In this document: positions 25,212 through 33,711 of the stretch, in pieces
Layout of the letters: each line of letters opens with the position of its first letter
Numbering within the stretch: position 1 is the stretch's first letter
Origin: Streptomyces europaeiscabiei
Lineage (GTDB): Bacteria; Actinomycetota; Actinomycetes; Streptomycetales; Streptomycetaceae
Reading direction: 5' to 3'
Assembly (NCBI RefSeq): GCF_036346855.1
Contig: NZ_CP107841.1
Span: 4,530,001 to 4,594,000, forward strand
DNA length: 64,000 nucleotides
Made by a program: the position numbers and the translations under genes
The notes under the pieces: model-generated
Database searches by the model: none
What the model was told of the DNA's origin: nothing
The model's input: only the letters and a program-made list of their open reading frames with translations

Positions 25212-25352
25212 ATGTACGAGATCCACGAACACGATCTGCCGACCCCGTCTTCCGAGCCCCACGGCATCGCTCTCGGACCCGACGGCTCGATGTGGACGGC
25301 CCTGGAGATCGGCTCGGGTGGCCCGCATCCAAAGCGCCGGGGAAGCAGATTG
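25212..25352 (+). pseudogene. N-terminal fragment of a streptogramin B (virginiamycin) lyase-like gene
   Basis: It starts MYEIHEHDLPTPSSEPHGIA and LGPDGSMWTALEIGS, matching the first blade of Vgb-type seven-bladed propeller lyases. It then shifts frame (VARIQSAGEAD) and stops. A full Vgb needs about 290 residues, so this is dead. The region to 25567 contains only another short coding-like scrap (WQESAWPFLPG) and no complete gene. Confidence 0.5.
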
Positions 25353-25567
25353 ATGGTATGTCCACCGAGGCCGACCCGCGCGGAGGGGCACTTCTGAGGC
25401 ACCGTCGGCGGTTTTGGCAGGAGAGTGCCTGGCCCTTCCTTCCGGGGAAGCGCCGCCAACCTCAGATCATCCTCTGAACCTGCCCCTTCGCCTTGTTGCC
25501 CGTCTCGGCCCGGTGTCACGATCACGGCCTCGCCCGCCACCAGCGGGCCGATCGACGGGGGTCGTTC

Positions 25568-26149
25568 ATGGCACGCTCATCACGCATGTCCCGCCGCACA
25601 CTCACCACCTTGACGCTGCTGTCGGCGGCCGCCCTCCTCTCCACCACCGCCTGCTCGTCGAACGGCTCGAACGGCTCGAACGGCGACACCGGGTCACAGA
25701 AGCAGCAGCAGCCGCTACGGACGGCCGGGACCAGCCCGGCCAAGGCGCCCCCGGTGGCGGACTCCGCCGAGGCGGACGCGGCCGCCGTATCCGATGTGTC
25801 CGTGGACCGTGCCCCTGATCTGGACATGGCCGACCGAGTCGTCCTGCGTCAGGACGGCACTCGGGGCAGCGCGTCGCTGGAGTTCGGCAAGGCGAAGAAG
25901 GGCGACGGCGAGACGGTGACCGTCGCGGTGCAGTGCGAGGGGAAGGGCAGGATCGAGGTCGTCCTGCGGTCCATGGGCACATCCTTCCCCCTGGACTGCG
26001 TCGACGGAGAAGTGACCGACATCTACAACCAGTTCACCCTGGCCGGCGCGGACCGCGCGGGCACGGTCTCCGTCACCGCCTCTTCAAACGTGCGCTGGTC
26101 CCTGTCGGTCGGACGCGGGGAGCCTGCGGAGCAGGATCTCGGCGGCTAG
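25568..26149 (+). CDS. Secreted lipoprotein of unknown function
   Basis: A 193-residue lipoprotein. A basic N-terminus and hydrophobic core lead to the lipobox LSTTAC with Cys29 as lipid anchor. A Ser/Asn/Gly linker (SNGSNGSNG) follows, then a globular domain with two cysteines (VQCEGKG and LDCVDG) that could form a disulfide and a beta-rich pattern. The ATG at 25568 has GGGGG upstream. It is convergent with the ATPase gene at 26172. No specific family is recognised. Confidence 0.75.
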   Translation: MARSSRMSRRTLTTLTLLSAAALLSTTACSSNGSNGSNGDTGSQKQQQPLRTAGTSPAKAPPVADSAEADAAAVSDVSVDRAPDLDMADRVVLRQDGTRGSASLEFGKAKKGDGETVTVAVQCEGKGRIEVVLRSMGTSFPLDCVDGEVTDIYNQFTLAGADRAGTVSVTASSNVRWSLSVGRGEPAEQDLGG

Positions 26150-26171
26150 GGCCGGTCGGCGGGGCGGACGC

Positions 26172-26705
26172 TCACCGGGTCACGCGGCGCAGCACGAGAC
26201 CGGCCAGCACTTCGGGGCTCGACTCGCCGTCCAGGAACACCGTGTCGGCGGGCAGGGTGCCGACCGCGGTCGTGCACGCCGTGAGGCGCTCCCTGCACCA
26301 CCGGCGGACCCGTTCGTCCTGCTCGGGGGCGTCCGGCGTGAAGCTGCGGCCGTCGATGCGGGCGACCAGCACGTCCTCGGGGACCTTGAGGAAGAAGTGA
26401 TGGAGGGGGATGCCGGCGGCCCCGATCGCGCCGAACACCTCGGCCACGTAGGCGGGGTTCACCAGGGTCATCGGCGCCAGCACCGGCCGCCGGTACTCCT
26501 CCACCAGGCCCACCAGGGCCTCGGCGACCTGCCGTCGCCACAGTCGCAGATCCTGGAAGTCCCCGGTCGGTACCTCCACGATCTTCCGCAGGACGTAGCC
26601 GATCACCTCGGGGTCGAACACCAGCGCCTCGGGCCATCGCCCCCGCAGCTCCTCGACCAACGTCGTCTTTCCGCTCCCGAAGGCCCCGTTCACCCACACG
26701 ATCAT
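26172..26705 (-). CDS. P-loop kinase-like ATPase (TmrB-like)
   Basis: A 177-residue small P-loop protein. Walker A is at 7-15 (GAFGSGKTT), with a lid-like arginine segment (RVRRWCRERLTAC). It resembles TmrB/adenylate-kinase-like proteins, some of which confer tunicamycin resistance by binding the drug, but may be any small-molecule kinase. It is the last of three minus-strand genes (28138 to 26172), 21 bp after the HAD gene. Confidence 0.75.
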   Translation of the reverse strand: MIVWVNGAFGSGKTTLVEELRGRWPEALVFDPEVIGYVLRKIVEVPTGDFQDLRLWRRQVAEALVGLVEEYRRPVLAPMTLVNPAYVAEVFGAIGAAGIPLHHFFLKVPEDVLVARIDGRSFTPDAPEQDERVRRWCRERLTACTTAVGTLPADTVFLDGESSPEVLAGLVLRRVTR

Positions 26706-26726
26706 CGGGCGACCGTATCCCTACCC

Positions 26727-27305
26727 CTATCCCAGTCCCAATCCCGTCCCGCCGGTGGTCCGTGCGAAGGCGGCGAGCGTCGCGAAGTCCGTTTCCCGCA
26801 GGCCGAGTCGGGGGTCGACGCGGTGCAGCAGGGCGGAGTTCCGGTGGTGGGTGGCCACGAAGTCCTGGTCGGCCGTGCCGATCTCGTCGTCGACCCACGC
26901 GAACGGCCGCCCGGCCGCGTGTTCGACGAGACGCGGTGTCTTCCAGAACACGCCGGGTTCCGGGGCCACCCCGGACAGTCCGGCGACCGGGCTCCGAGGC
27001 CAGTCCACCACGGGCAGTTCCGGCAGCCCGAGGACCGGCGCGATGTACGTGTTCGCCTCGCCGACCCAGGTCGTCGCCCACACCAGGTCGAACAGTGCGT
27101 CCAGTTCCAGCAGTTGGCGGCCGTGGTCCGGGTTGAGCCAGACCCGTAGCGGCTTGACGTACGCCGCCGGCTCTCCCGGATGCTGGGCGAGCCAGCCCTG
27201 CGGTTTCATCCGGTGCGTCGTGTAACCGGCGGGCCGCCGCTCCGGCTTCGCGGCGTACGGGTTCAACGGTCCGTCCACGTCGAGGTAGAGGAGGGGACGG
27301 TCCAT
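26727..27305 (-). CDS. HAD-like hydrolase
   Basis: A 192-residue protein with HAD motif I at the N-terminus (LLYLDVDGPLNP, nucleophile Asp9 and acid Asp11), motif II-like WATTW, and the acidic FAWVDDEI of motif IV. It has only a small cap. It acts on an unknown phosphate ester. The ATG at 27305 shares a base with the upstream TPR gene's stop (TGATG), so the two are coupled. Confidence 0.78.
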   Translation of the reverse strand: MDRPLLYLDVDGPLNPYAAKPERRPAGYTTHRMKPQGWLAQHPGEPAAYVKPLRVWLNPDHGRQLLELDALFDLVWATTWVGEANTYIAPVLGLPELPVVDWPRSPVAGLSGVAPEPGVFWKTPRLVEHAAGRPFAWVDDEIGTADQDFVATHHRNSALLHRVDPRLGLRETDFATLAAFARTTGGTGLGLG

Positions 27306-28138
27306 CAGCCGGTCTCTCCGGGCAGCGCGTTCTGCCACTGGATGAGGAGACGGCGGGTGGAAGCCGTGGTCGGATCGTCGGCACCGAGCGAGCGTTCCAT
27401 CGCGTCGACGACGGCGGCCATGTCCTCGACGGCGTCAGCGGCGGCGGCCCCGTCGCCGGTCCGGCCGGCCCGCTCGTGGCGCAGGATCGTCAGTGAACTG
27501 CGGGCGATCAACGTCACGTTGTGGTCGGCGCCCAGATGCTCCGTGGCCGCGCCGACGGCATCGGCGTAGGCCGCCTCCGCCTCGTCGGTACGGCCGTCCT
27601 GGCCGAGCCACTCCGCGCGGCAGTAGACGGCGGCGAGCGTGTCGGGGTGGCCGGGACCGAGACCGCGGGTGATATCGGCGATCAGAGCCTCGACCGCGGT
27701 GAGACGGTCGGGCAAGTCGCCCGTCTCACCGCGCAGTTGGACGCTCAGAACGCGGGCGGACAGCGTGTCGGGGTGGTCCGGTCCCAAGGCGCGGGTCAGG
27801 TCCGGCAGTACGGACTTCAGCCGGTACACCGCGAGACCGGGCTGCCCCTGCTGCAGGCCCGCCACCGCCGAGAGGACACGGGCACGCAGTACGTCGGGAT
27901 CGTCGCCCCCGAGCCGCCACTGCGCCACGGCCACCGGGAACGGGACCTCGCGGTGCGCCATGCGCACCAGGGTGACGACCGCGCCCAGCGTCACCACCAG
28001 ATGCAACCACAGCGGCCCGCCGATCGGCACGAACAGGGCGCCCACGACGGCCGCCACCAGGCCGCCCAGGGGCCACCGCCACGCCTTGGACACCCGATGA
28101 GCCCGTTCAACACGCTCAACACGCCGTTCACGCTGCAT
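27305..28138 (-). CDS. Membrane-anchored tetratricopeptide repeat protein
   Basis: A 277-residue protein with two adjacent transmembrane helices at about 23-60 (WPLGGLVAAVVGALFVPIGG and LWLHLVVTLGAVVTLV) and a cytoplasmic TPR-like domain. Its repeated LGPDHPDTLSAR / LGPGHPDTLAAV segments are the kinesin-light-chain type of TPR common in streptomycetes. The start at ATG 28138 has no clear ribosome site; a GTG at about 28090 is an alternative. Function unknown. It is coupled to the HAD gene. Confidence 0.7.
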   Translation of the reverse strand: MQRERRVERVERAHRVSKAWRWPLGGLVAAVVGALFVPIGGPLWLHLVVTLGAVVTLVRMAHREVPFPVAVAQWRLGGDDPDVLRARVLSAVAGLQQGQPGLAVYRLKSVLPDLTRALGPDHPDTLSARVLSVQLRGETGDLPDRLTAVEALIADITRGLGPGHPDTLAAVYCRAEWLGQDGRTDEAEAAYADAVGAATEHLGADHNVTLIARSSLTILRHERAGRTGDGAAAADAVEDMAAVVDAMERSLGADDPTTASTRRLLIQWQNALPGETG

Positions 28139-28178
28139 TCGAACATCATTGCGCCCAAAAGGATCAGAGGGGAAGAGC

Positions 28179-29648
28179 TCACCCGGGCCAGACGATCGCC
28201 TGCGTCTCGCTGTACGCGTGCAGCGCGTACGACCCCACGTCGCGCCCCACCCCGCTCTTCTTGAAGCCGCCGAACGGGGCCTCCATGTTGCGGCCGACGG
28301 TGTTCACACCCACGCCGCCCGCACGCAGGCGCCGGGCCACACGGAACGCCCGGGCCACGTCCCCGGACCAGACGTAGTCGATGAGGCCGTAGTCGCTGTC
28401 GTTGGCGAGGGCGACGGCCTCGTCCTCGTCGTCGAAGGGGAGGACGACCACGACCGGACCGAAGATCTCCTCGCGGACGACCCGCATGTCGGGGGTGCAG
28501 TCCGCGAGGACCGTGGGCGCGACGTAGAAGCCCCGCTCGTACGGGGGCCGTTCGCCCCCCGCCACCACCCGCGCACCCTCCTTGCGGCCCAGTTCGACGT
28601 ACGACTCGACGCGGTCCCGGTGCGCCGCCGAGATCACCGGCCCGACCACCGTGCCCGGCTCGCGCGGGTCGCCCACCGGCAGCCGCCCCGCATACGCGCT
28701 CAGTTGGGTCACCAGTTGGTCGTAGACACCCCGCTGCGCGATCACCCGCGTCGGTGCCGTGCAGATCTGTCCGCTGTAGAAGGTGAAGGTGGTGGCGATG
28801 CCGGCCACCGCCGACCTCACGTCCGCGTCGTCGAAGACGACCGCCGCGCCCTTGCCGCCCAGCTCCATCAGCTGGCGCTTCATCCCGCGCCCGCACACCT
28901 CCGCGATCCGTTGTCCGACCGCCGTCGAGCCGGTGAAACTCACCATGTCGACGTCCGGCGAGTCCACGGCCGCCGCACCGACGTCCGCGCCCGACCCGCT
29001 CACCACGTTCACCACACCCGGCGGGGCACCGGCGGCCTCCAGCGCCTCCGCCATGCGGTAGACGGAGAGCGGATCCTGGGGGGCCGGCTTGACGACCACC
29101 GTGTTGCCCATGGCGAGGGCGGGGGCGATCTTGCCGGCCGGGTTGGCCCATGGGTTGTTGTACGAGGTGACGCAGGTGACCACGCCCACGGGGTGGCGTA
29201 CGGCGAGGGCGCCCATCACGGCCGCCTTGCCGAAGGGGCCCGCCTCGTTGATCTGGGGGGCGATCGGCTCCTCCACCGGCTCGACGCGGGAGTACCGCTG
29301 GAAACGGGCCGCGCCCACCCCCACCTGCATCCCCCGTGCGGTACCGGTCGTCGCACCGCTCTCGGCCCGGGCGAGTTCGGCGTACGGGACGAGGTGACGC
29401 CGTATGTGGTCCGCCGTACGGGCGAGGATCGCGGCCCGCTCGGCGGCGGGCACCCGCGACCACGGGCCGAAGGCCTCGCGGGCGGCGGCGGCCGCCGCGT
29501 GCACCTGTTCGCGCGAGGCCTCCGGCGCCCACCCGACGACGTCCTCCGTCGCCGGGTCGACCACCTCGTAGTGCCCTCCGTCGGGCTCCACCCAGTTACC
29601 GCCGACGAACAGCCGCTGCCCGTCCGGCACTTGAGGCGCAGCGCTCAC
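28179..29648 (-). CDS. NAD(P)-dependent aldehyde dehydrogenase
   Basis: A 489-residue ALDH-superfamily enzyme. The general base is Glu262 (MELGGKGA) and the nucleophile Cys296 (SGQICTAPT). The Rossmann motif is GSTAVG, and the C-terminal EAPFGGFKKSGVGRD is typical. It oxidises an aldehyde to the acid. It starts with GTG overlapping the amidohydrolase stop by 4 bp (GTGA), so both are made from one message, possibly together with the LLM gene upstream whose promoter holds two CTGACG sites. Confidence 0.93.
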   Translation of the reverse strand: MSAAPQVPDGQRLFVGGNWVEPDGGHYEVVDPATEDVVGWAPEASREQVHAAAAAAREAFGPWSRVPAAERAAILARTADHIRRHLVPYAELARAESGATTGTARGMQVGVGAARFQRYSRVEPVEEPIAPQINEAGPFGKAAVMGALAVRHPVGVVTCVTSYNNPWANPAGKIAPALAMGNTVVVKPAPQDPLSVYRMAEALEAAGAPPGVVNVVSGSGADVGAAAVDSPDVDMVSFTGSTAVGQRIAEVCGRGMKRQLMELGGKGAAVVFDDADVRSAVAGIATTFTFYSGQICTAPTRVIAQRGVYDQLVTQLSAYAGRLPVGDPREPGTVVGPVISAAHRDRVESYVELGRKEGARVVAGGERPPYERGFYVAPTVLADCTPDMRVVREEIFGPVVVVLPFDDEDEAVALANDSDYGLIDYVWSGDVARAFRVARRLRAGGVGVNTVGRNMEAPFGGFKKSGVGRDVGSYALHAYSETQAIVWPG

Positions 29649-31375
29649 TTCGTACTCACCGTCCGCGTGTCCCGCCCGCTCCGCAGCACCTTCCCGGGCA
29701 CGGCCCCGGTCACCACGTCGTCGCGGATCGCCTCGACGCCGTTGACCCAGACGGCCCGTATGCCGATCGCCCTGGAGTCCAGGCGTGGACTTTCACCCGG
29801 CAGGTCGTGCACCAGGGTGGCCTTGCCGGCGTCGACGCGCTCCGGGTCGAGGAGGACGAGGTCCGCATGCCACCCCTCCCGCACCTGCCCCCGTTCCCGC
29901 AGGCCGAAGAGGCGCGCCGGGTCGTCGGTCAGCATCTTCACCGCCTGTTCGAGCCCGACCAGCTTCCGGCCGCGCAGACAGTCCCCGATGAACCGGGTGG
30001 TGTACGGGGCGCCGCACATGCGGTCCAGATGGGCGCCCGCGTCCGAGCCACCGAGCAGCACGTCCTCGTGCCGCCAGGTCTCGGCACGCAGGGTCCAGGA
30101 GTCGGGGTCGTTGTCGGTGGGCATGGGCCACAGGACCGTACGGAGGTCGTCGGCGGCGCAGATCTCCACCAGGCACTCGAACGGTTCCTGCCCCCGCTCC
30201 GCCGCGATGTCCTTGACGACCCGCCCGGTGAGGCCCTCGTTCGCCTCGCTGTACGTGTCGCCGATGACGTACCGCCCGAAGTTGGCGAGCCGCCGGAAGA
30301 CGCCCGCCTCCTTGCTGTCCGCCCGCCGCAGCAGCTCCGCCCGCACCTCCGCATCGCGCAGCCGCGCGATCCGCTCGGGCACCGGCAGGCTCAGGACCGG
30401 ACCCCACCCGGGGATCAGGTTCAGCGCGCAGAACGTGCCCAGCGACATGTTCATCGGCGTGAGGATCGGCATCGTCAGGGCCACCACCCGGCCGCCGGCC
30501 TTCCGCGCCCGCTCGCTCGCCTCCAGCTGCCTCGGCACGCGCTCGGGGACGGCCGCGTCGATGGTGAGGACGTTCCAGTTGAGGGGGCGGCCGGCCACCG
30601 CGCTCATCTCCACGAAGAGGTCGATCTCTTCGTCGCTGAACTGGTCCAGGCACCCCGCGACGATCGCCTCGATCTGCGTGCCCTCGTGCTCGCCGACCGC
30701 CCGTGACAGCGCGATCAGTTCGGCGGGTTTCGCGTGCCGCGACGCGACGGGCTGCCCGTCGCCGTCGCTGTGCGTCGAGGACTGCGTGGTCGACAGCCCC
30801 CACGCCCCCGCCTCCATCGCCTCGTGGAACAGCCGGAGCATCGCGTCCAGTTGCTCGTCACTCGGCTGCCCGCCGATCGCGTCCGGTCCCATCACGTACC
30901 GCCGCAGCGCGCAATGCCCCACCATGAAGCCCGCGTTGACGGCGATCCGTCCTTCGAGGGCGTCCAGGTACTCCCCGAACCCGTGCCAGCTCCAGGGCGC
31001 CCCCTCCTCCAGCGCGACCAGCGACATCCCCTCGACCTTGGACATCATGCGGCGCGTGTAGTCGGCGTCCTCGGGACGGGAGGGGTTCAGGGGCGCCAGC
31101 GTGAACCCGCAGTTCCCGCCCGCGACCGTCGTCACCCCGTGGTTGAGGGAGGGCGTCGCGTACGGGTCCCAGAACAGCTGGGCGTCGTAGTGGGTGTGCG
31201 GATCGACGAACCCGGGGGCGAGCACGAGGCCGACCGCGTCCTCGGACGTACGGGCCTCTTCGGTCACCGTCCCGATGACGGCGATACGGCCGTCGCGTAT
31301 GCCGACATCGGCTGTGTACGCGGGCGCGCCTGTCCCATCGACGACGGTCACACCCTTGATGACATGGTCGAGCAT
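29645..31375 (-). CDS. N-acyl-D-amino-acid deacylase-type amidohydrolase
   Basis: A 576-residue amidohydrolase-superfamily enzyme of the D-aminoacylase/dihydroorotase-like group. The metal site begins with LAPGFVDPHTHYDAQ (HxH). NCGFTLAPL, a GHCALRR segment and the C-terminal Asp in GGSDAGAH complete it. Known relatives hydrolyse N-acyl-D-amino acids, but this longer subgroup often sits in catabolic clusters with unknown cyclic amide or lactone substrates. It lies 106 bp downstream of the LLM gene and overlaps the aldehyde dehydrogenase. Confidence 0.85.
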   Translation of the reverse strand: MLDHVIKGVTVVDGTGAPAYTADVGIRDGRIAVIGTVTEEARTSEDAVGLVLAPGFVDPHTHYDAQLFWDPYATPSLNHGVTTVAGGNCGFTLAPLNPSRPEDADYTRRMMSKVEGMSLVALEEGAPWSWHGFGEYLDALEGRIAVNAGFMVGHCALRRYVMGPDAIGGQPSDEQLDAMLRLFHEAMEAGAWGLSTTQSSTHSDGDGQPVASRHAKPAELIALSRAVGEHEGTQIEAIVAGCLDQFSDEEIDLFVEMSAVAGRPLNWNVLTIDAAVPERVPRQLEASERARKAGGRVVALTMPILTPMNMSLGTFCALNLIPGWGPVLSLPVPERIARLRDAEVRAELLRRADSKEAGVFRRLANFGRYVIGDTYSEANEGLTGRVVKDIAAERGQEPFECLVEICAADDLRTVLWPMPTDNDPDSWTLRAETWRHEDVLLGGSDAGAHLDRMCGAPYTTRFIGDCLRGRKLVGLEQAVKMLTDDPARLFGLRERGQVREGWHADLVLLDPERVDAGKATLVHDLPGESPRLDSRAIGIRAVWVNGVEAIRDDVVTGAVPGKVLRSGRDTRTVSTK

Positions 31376-31420
31376 GCCTCACCCCTCCGGACGCCTGGTA
31401 GCAACCGAATACCGCGGTCG

Positions 31421-31455
31421 GCCCAGGGGCGCGGGGAACTGCGCGACCAGCCCCC
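31421..31455. repeat. Single arm of the extragenic palindromic element, copy B
   Basis: AGGGGCGCGGGGAACTGCGC followed by GACCAGCCCC, identical to the arms at 42733 and 60838, but without a partner arm. It lies between the LLM and amidohydrolase genes. Confidence 0.65.
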
Positions 31456-31481
31456 GCGAACCCGCAGCCGTCGTACACACC

Positions 31482-32600
31482 TCAACCCGCCGCCCGGAAC
31501 CGCGAGGTCCGGTGCACGGGATCTGTGTCGATCTTCGGAATGACGTGCTCCCCGACCAGCCTGATCGTCTGCAGGGTCGCCTCCTTCGGCACCCCCACCG
31601 GCAACCCGAAGCTCAACTGGTCCGCCCCGGCCTGCTCCCACCGCTTGCACTGCCGGAACACTTCGTCCGGGTCCCCACAGATCAACAGCTCTTCCTCGAT
31701 GAGCAGTTCGATGAACTCCTCGTTGTACTCGGGCAGCGTCTCCGGCCAGACGGGGAAGCCGTCGGGCCGGGGGAACGTGTCGTGGTACCGGAAGACGAGC
31801 GACGGCAGATAGTGCAGCCCGCCGCTCACGGCGATCCGCACCGCCTCGTCGTGCGTGGGCGCGCAGATCGCGGTCGTCGTCACCATCACGTTGTCGTTGA
31901 CGAAGTCACCGATCGGCTCGGCGTCGACGATCGCCGTCTTGTACTTCTCCAGCACCCACTCCATGTCGGAGACCTTCTGCACGCTGAAGCCCAGCACGCC
32001 GAGCCCCTTGCGCGCGGCCATGGAGTACGACGGCGGCGACCCGGCGGCGTACCACATCGCGGGGTGCGACTTCCCGTACGGCTTGGGCAGGATCTTGCGC
32101 GGCGGCAGTGACCAGTGCTTGCCCTGGAAGCCGACGTACTCGTCCTGGAGCCACATCTTGGGGAACTCGGCGATGGTCTCTTCCCAGATCTCCTTGGTGT
32201 AGTTCATGTCGGTCACACCGGGGATGAAGCCGAGGATCTCGTGCGATCCGGCCCCGCGTCCGCTGCCGAACTCGAAGCGGCCCTCGGTGAGATGGTCGAG
32301 CATGGTGACCTTCTCGGCGACCTTCACCGGGTGGTTGACCTGGGCTAGCGGGTTGAAGATCCCGGAGCCCAGATGGATCCGGTCCGTGGCGTGCGCGAGG
32401 TACCCGAGGAAGACGTCGTTGGCGGAGAGGTGCGAGTACTCCTCCAGGAAGTGGTGCTCGGACGCCCACGCGTACTTGAAGCCGGACTTGTCCGCCTGGA
32501 TGACGTACTCGGTCTCCTCCATCAGCGCCTTGTGCTCCGCGAGCGGGTCCGTCTCGGCCCGCTTGCCCACGTATCCCTGTACAAAGAGCCCGAATTCCAA
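31482..32600 (-). CDS. LLM-class F420-dependent oxidoreductase
   Basis: A 372-residue luciferase-like TIM-barrel protein. It opens MEFGLFVQGYVG, then WASEHHFLEEYSHLS, LGSGIFNPLAQVNHPV and FGSGRGAGSHEILGF, typical of F420-using (or flavin-using) oxidoreductases acting on secondary alcohols, ketones or enones. The start giving the family N-terminus is a rare TTG at 32600; neither the ATG at 32613 nor the GTG at 32610 is in frame. Two CTGACG palindromes lie 39 and 101 bp upstream. It is probably the first gene of an operon with the amidohydrolase and aldehyde dehydrogenase. Confidence 0.88.
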   Translation of the reverse strand: MEFGLFVQGYVGKRAETDPLAEHKALMEETEYVIQADKSGFKYAWASEHHFLEEYSHLSANDVFLGYLAHATDRIHLGSGIFNPLAQVNHPVKVAEKVTMLDHLTEGRFEFGSGRGAGSHEILGFIPGVTDMNYTKEIWEETIAEFPKMWLQDEYVGFQGKHWSLPPRKILPKPYGKSHPAMWYAAGSPPSYSMAARKGLGVLGFSVQKVSDMEWVLEKYKTAIVDAEPIGDFVNDNVMVTTTAICAPTHDEAVRIAVSGGLHYLPSLVFRYHDTFPRPDGFPVWPETLPEYNEEFIELLIEEELLICGDPDEVFRQCKRWEQAGADQLSFGLPVGVPKEATLQTIRLVGEHVIPKIDTDPVHRTSRFRAAG

Positions 32601-32638
32601 GGAGGTTCACCATCCCCAGCGATACCCGGCAGCCGTAT

Positions 32639-32653
32639 CTGACTGTGCGTCAG
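32639..32653. promoter_or_regulatory. CTGACG palindrome, site 2
   Basis: CTGACTGTGCGTCAG with flanking AT on both sides, 39 bp upstream of the LLM start. Confidence 0.7.
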
Positions 32654-32700
32654 ATTTCGATACGGCCGACTGTTCCACCGGCCCCGTGGAGCGTCAATAG

Positions 32701-32715
32701 CTGACGTGCCGTCAG
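32701..32715. promoter_or_regulatory. CTGACG palindrome, site 3
   Basis: CTGACGTGCCGTCAG, followed by AT. It lies 62 bp from site 2 (start to start), close to six helical turns, in the same gap before the LLM gene. Confidence 0.7.
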
Positions 32716-32761
32716 ATACGTGCGCCCGGGACGCGTGCGGTGCGCGCTCGGACACGAACGG

Positions 32762-33514
32762 TCACAGACTCACCCCGGCCAGCCAGCCCCCGTCGATCAC
32801 GAACGGCTGCCCGGTGACGTAGGAGGAGTCCTCGCAGGAGAGGAAGAGGGCGAGGCGGGCGACCTCCTCGGGGCGGCCGATCCGACCGAGCGGGATCCGC
32901 TTGCGGTAGAGCTTGGTGACGGCCTCGGCGGTCGCCTCGTCGCCCGGGTCGGTCATCGCGGTGTCGATGGAGCCGGGGCAGACCGCGTTGACCCGGATGC
33001 CCTTGCGGGCCAGCTCCAGCGCGGCGACCCGGGTGAGGCCGACGATCGCATGCTTGGTCGCGGCGTACGCGCCGACGTACGCCATGCCCGTCAGCCCCGT
33101 GTACGAGGCGGTGTTGACTATCGTGCCGCCGCCGGCCGCCTCGATCTCGGGGGCCAGGGCCTTGATGCCGAGGAAGACACCGACCTGGTTGACCCGCACG
33201 ACCTGCATGAACTCGTCGAGGGGGGTGTCGACGAGGGAGTTGAAGCGCAGGACGCCGGCGTTGTTGACGAGGCCGTCGACACGGCCGTACGCCTTCTTGG
33301 CGGCGGCCACCGCCGCGGACCAGTCGGCCTCGCTGGACACATCCAGGTGTACGTAGAGCGCGCCGATCTCCTTGGCGAGGGCCTCCCCCTGGTCGTCGAG
33401 GACGTCGGCGACGACGACCTCCGCCCCCTCGGCCCGGAACAGCCGGACCTCCTGCTCGCCCTGGCCGCGCGCGGCGCCTGTGACGAGGACGACACGTCCG
33501 TCGAGCTTGCCCAT
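32762..33514 (-). CDS. SDR-family oxidoreductase
   Basis: A 250-residue classical SDR. The glycine motif is G13-A-A-R-G17-Q-G19, with NNAG at 84-87, Ser137, Tyr150 and Lys154 (YAATK), and the C-terminal FVIDGGWLAG. It resembles 3-alpha/3-beta- or 20-beta-hydroxysteroid-type dehydrogenases, using NAD(P)H on a hydroxyl or keto group; the substrate is not determined. The ATG at 33514 has AAGGGAG before it. A CTGACG palindrome lies 49 bp upstream, so it has its own regulated promoter. Confidence 0.92.
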   Translation of the reverse strand: MGKLDGRVVLVTGAARGQGEQEVRLFRAEGAEVVVADVLDDQGEALAKEIGALYVHLDVSSEADWSAAVAAAKKAYGRVDGLVNNAGVLRFNSLVDTPLDEFMQVVRVNQVGVFLGIKALAPEIEAAGGGTIVNTASYTGLTGMAYVGAYAATKHAIVGLTRVAALELARKGIRVNAVCPGSIDTAMTDPGDEATAEAVTKLYRKRIPLGRIGRPEEVARLALFLSCEDSSYVTGQPFVIDGGWLAGVSL

Positions 33515-33562
33515 GTGGACTCCCTTCGCGGTGCGTTGACCGAGGTCAGCGTACCTCTGTAG

Positions 33563-33577
33563 CTGACGAAGCGTCAG
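33563..33577. promoter_or_regulatory. CTGACG palindrome, site 4
   Basis: CTGACGAAGCGTCAG followed by AT, 49 bp upstream of the SDR start at 33514. Confidence 0.7.
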
Positions 33578-33711
33578 ATGCGCGGCGAGTGCTTGCGATT
33601 GCGATTGCAAGTGACCAATGGGTAGGGACATTTGACCCTGTCCACGCCATGCACGGGACCCCAATAATCCGTCATCGGAAGGTAAAGCCAACCCCAAGGA
33701 GAGAGCCGAAC

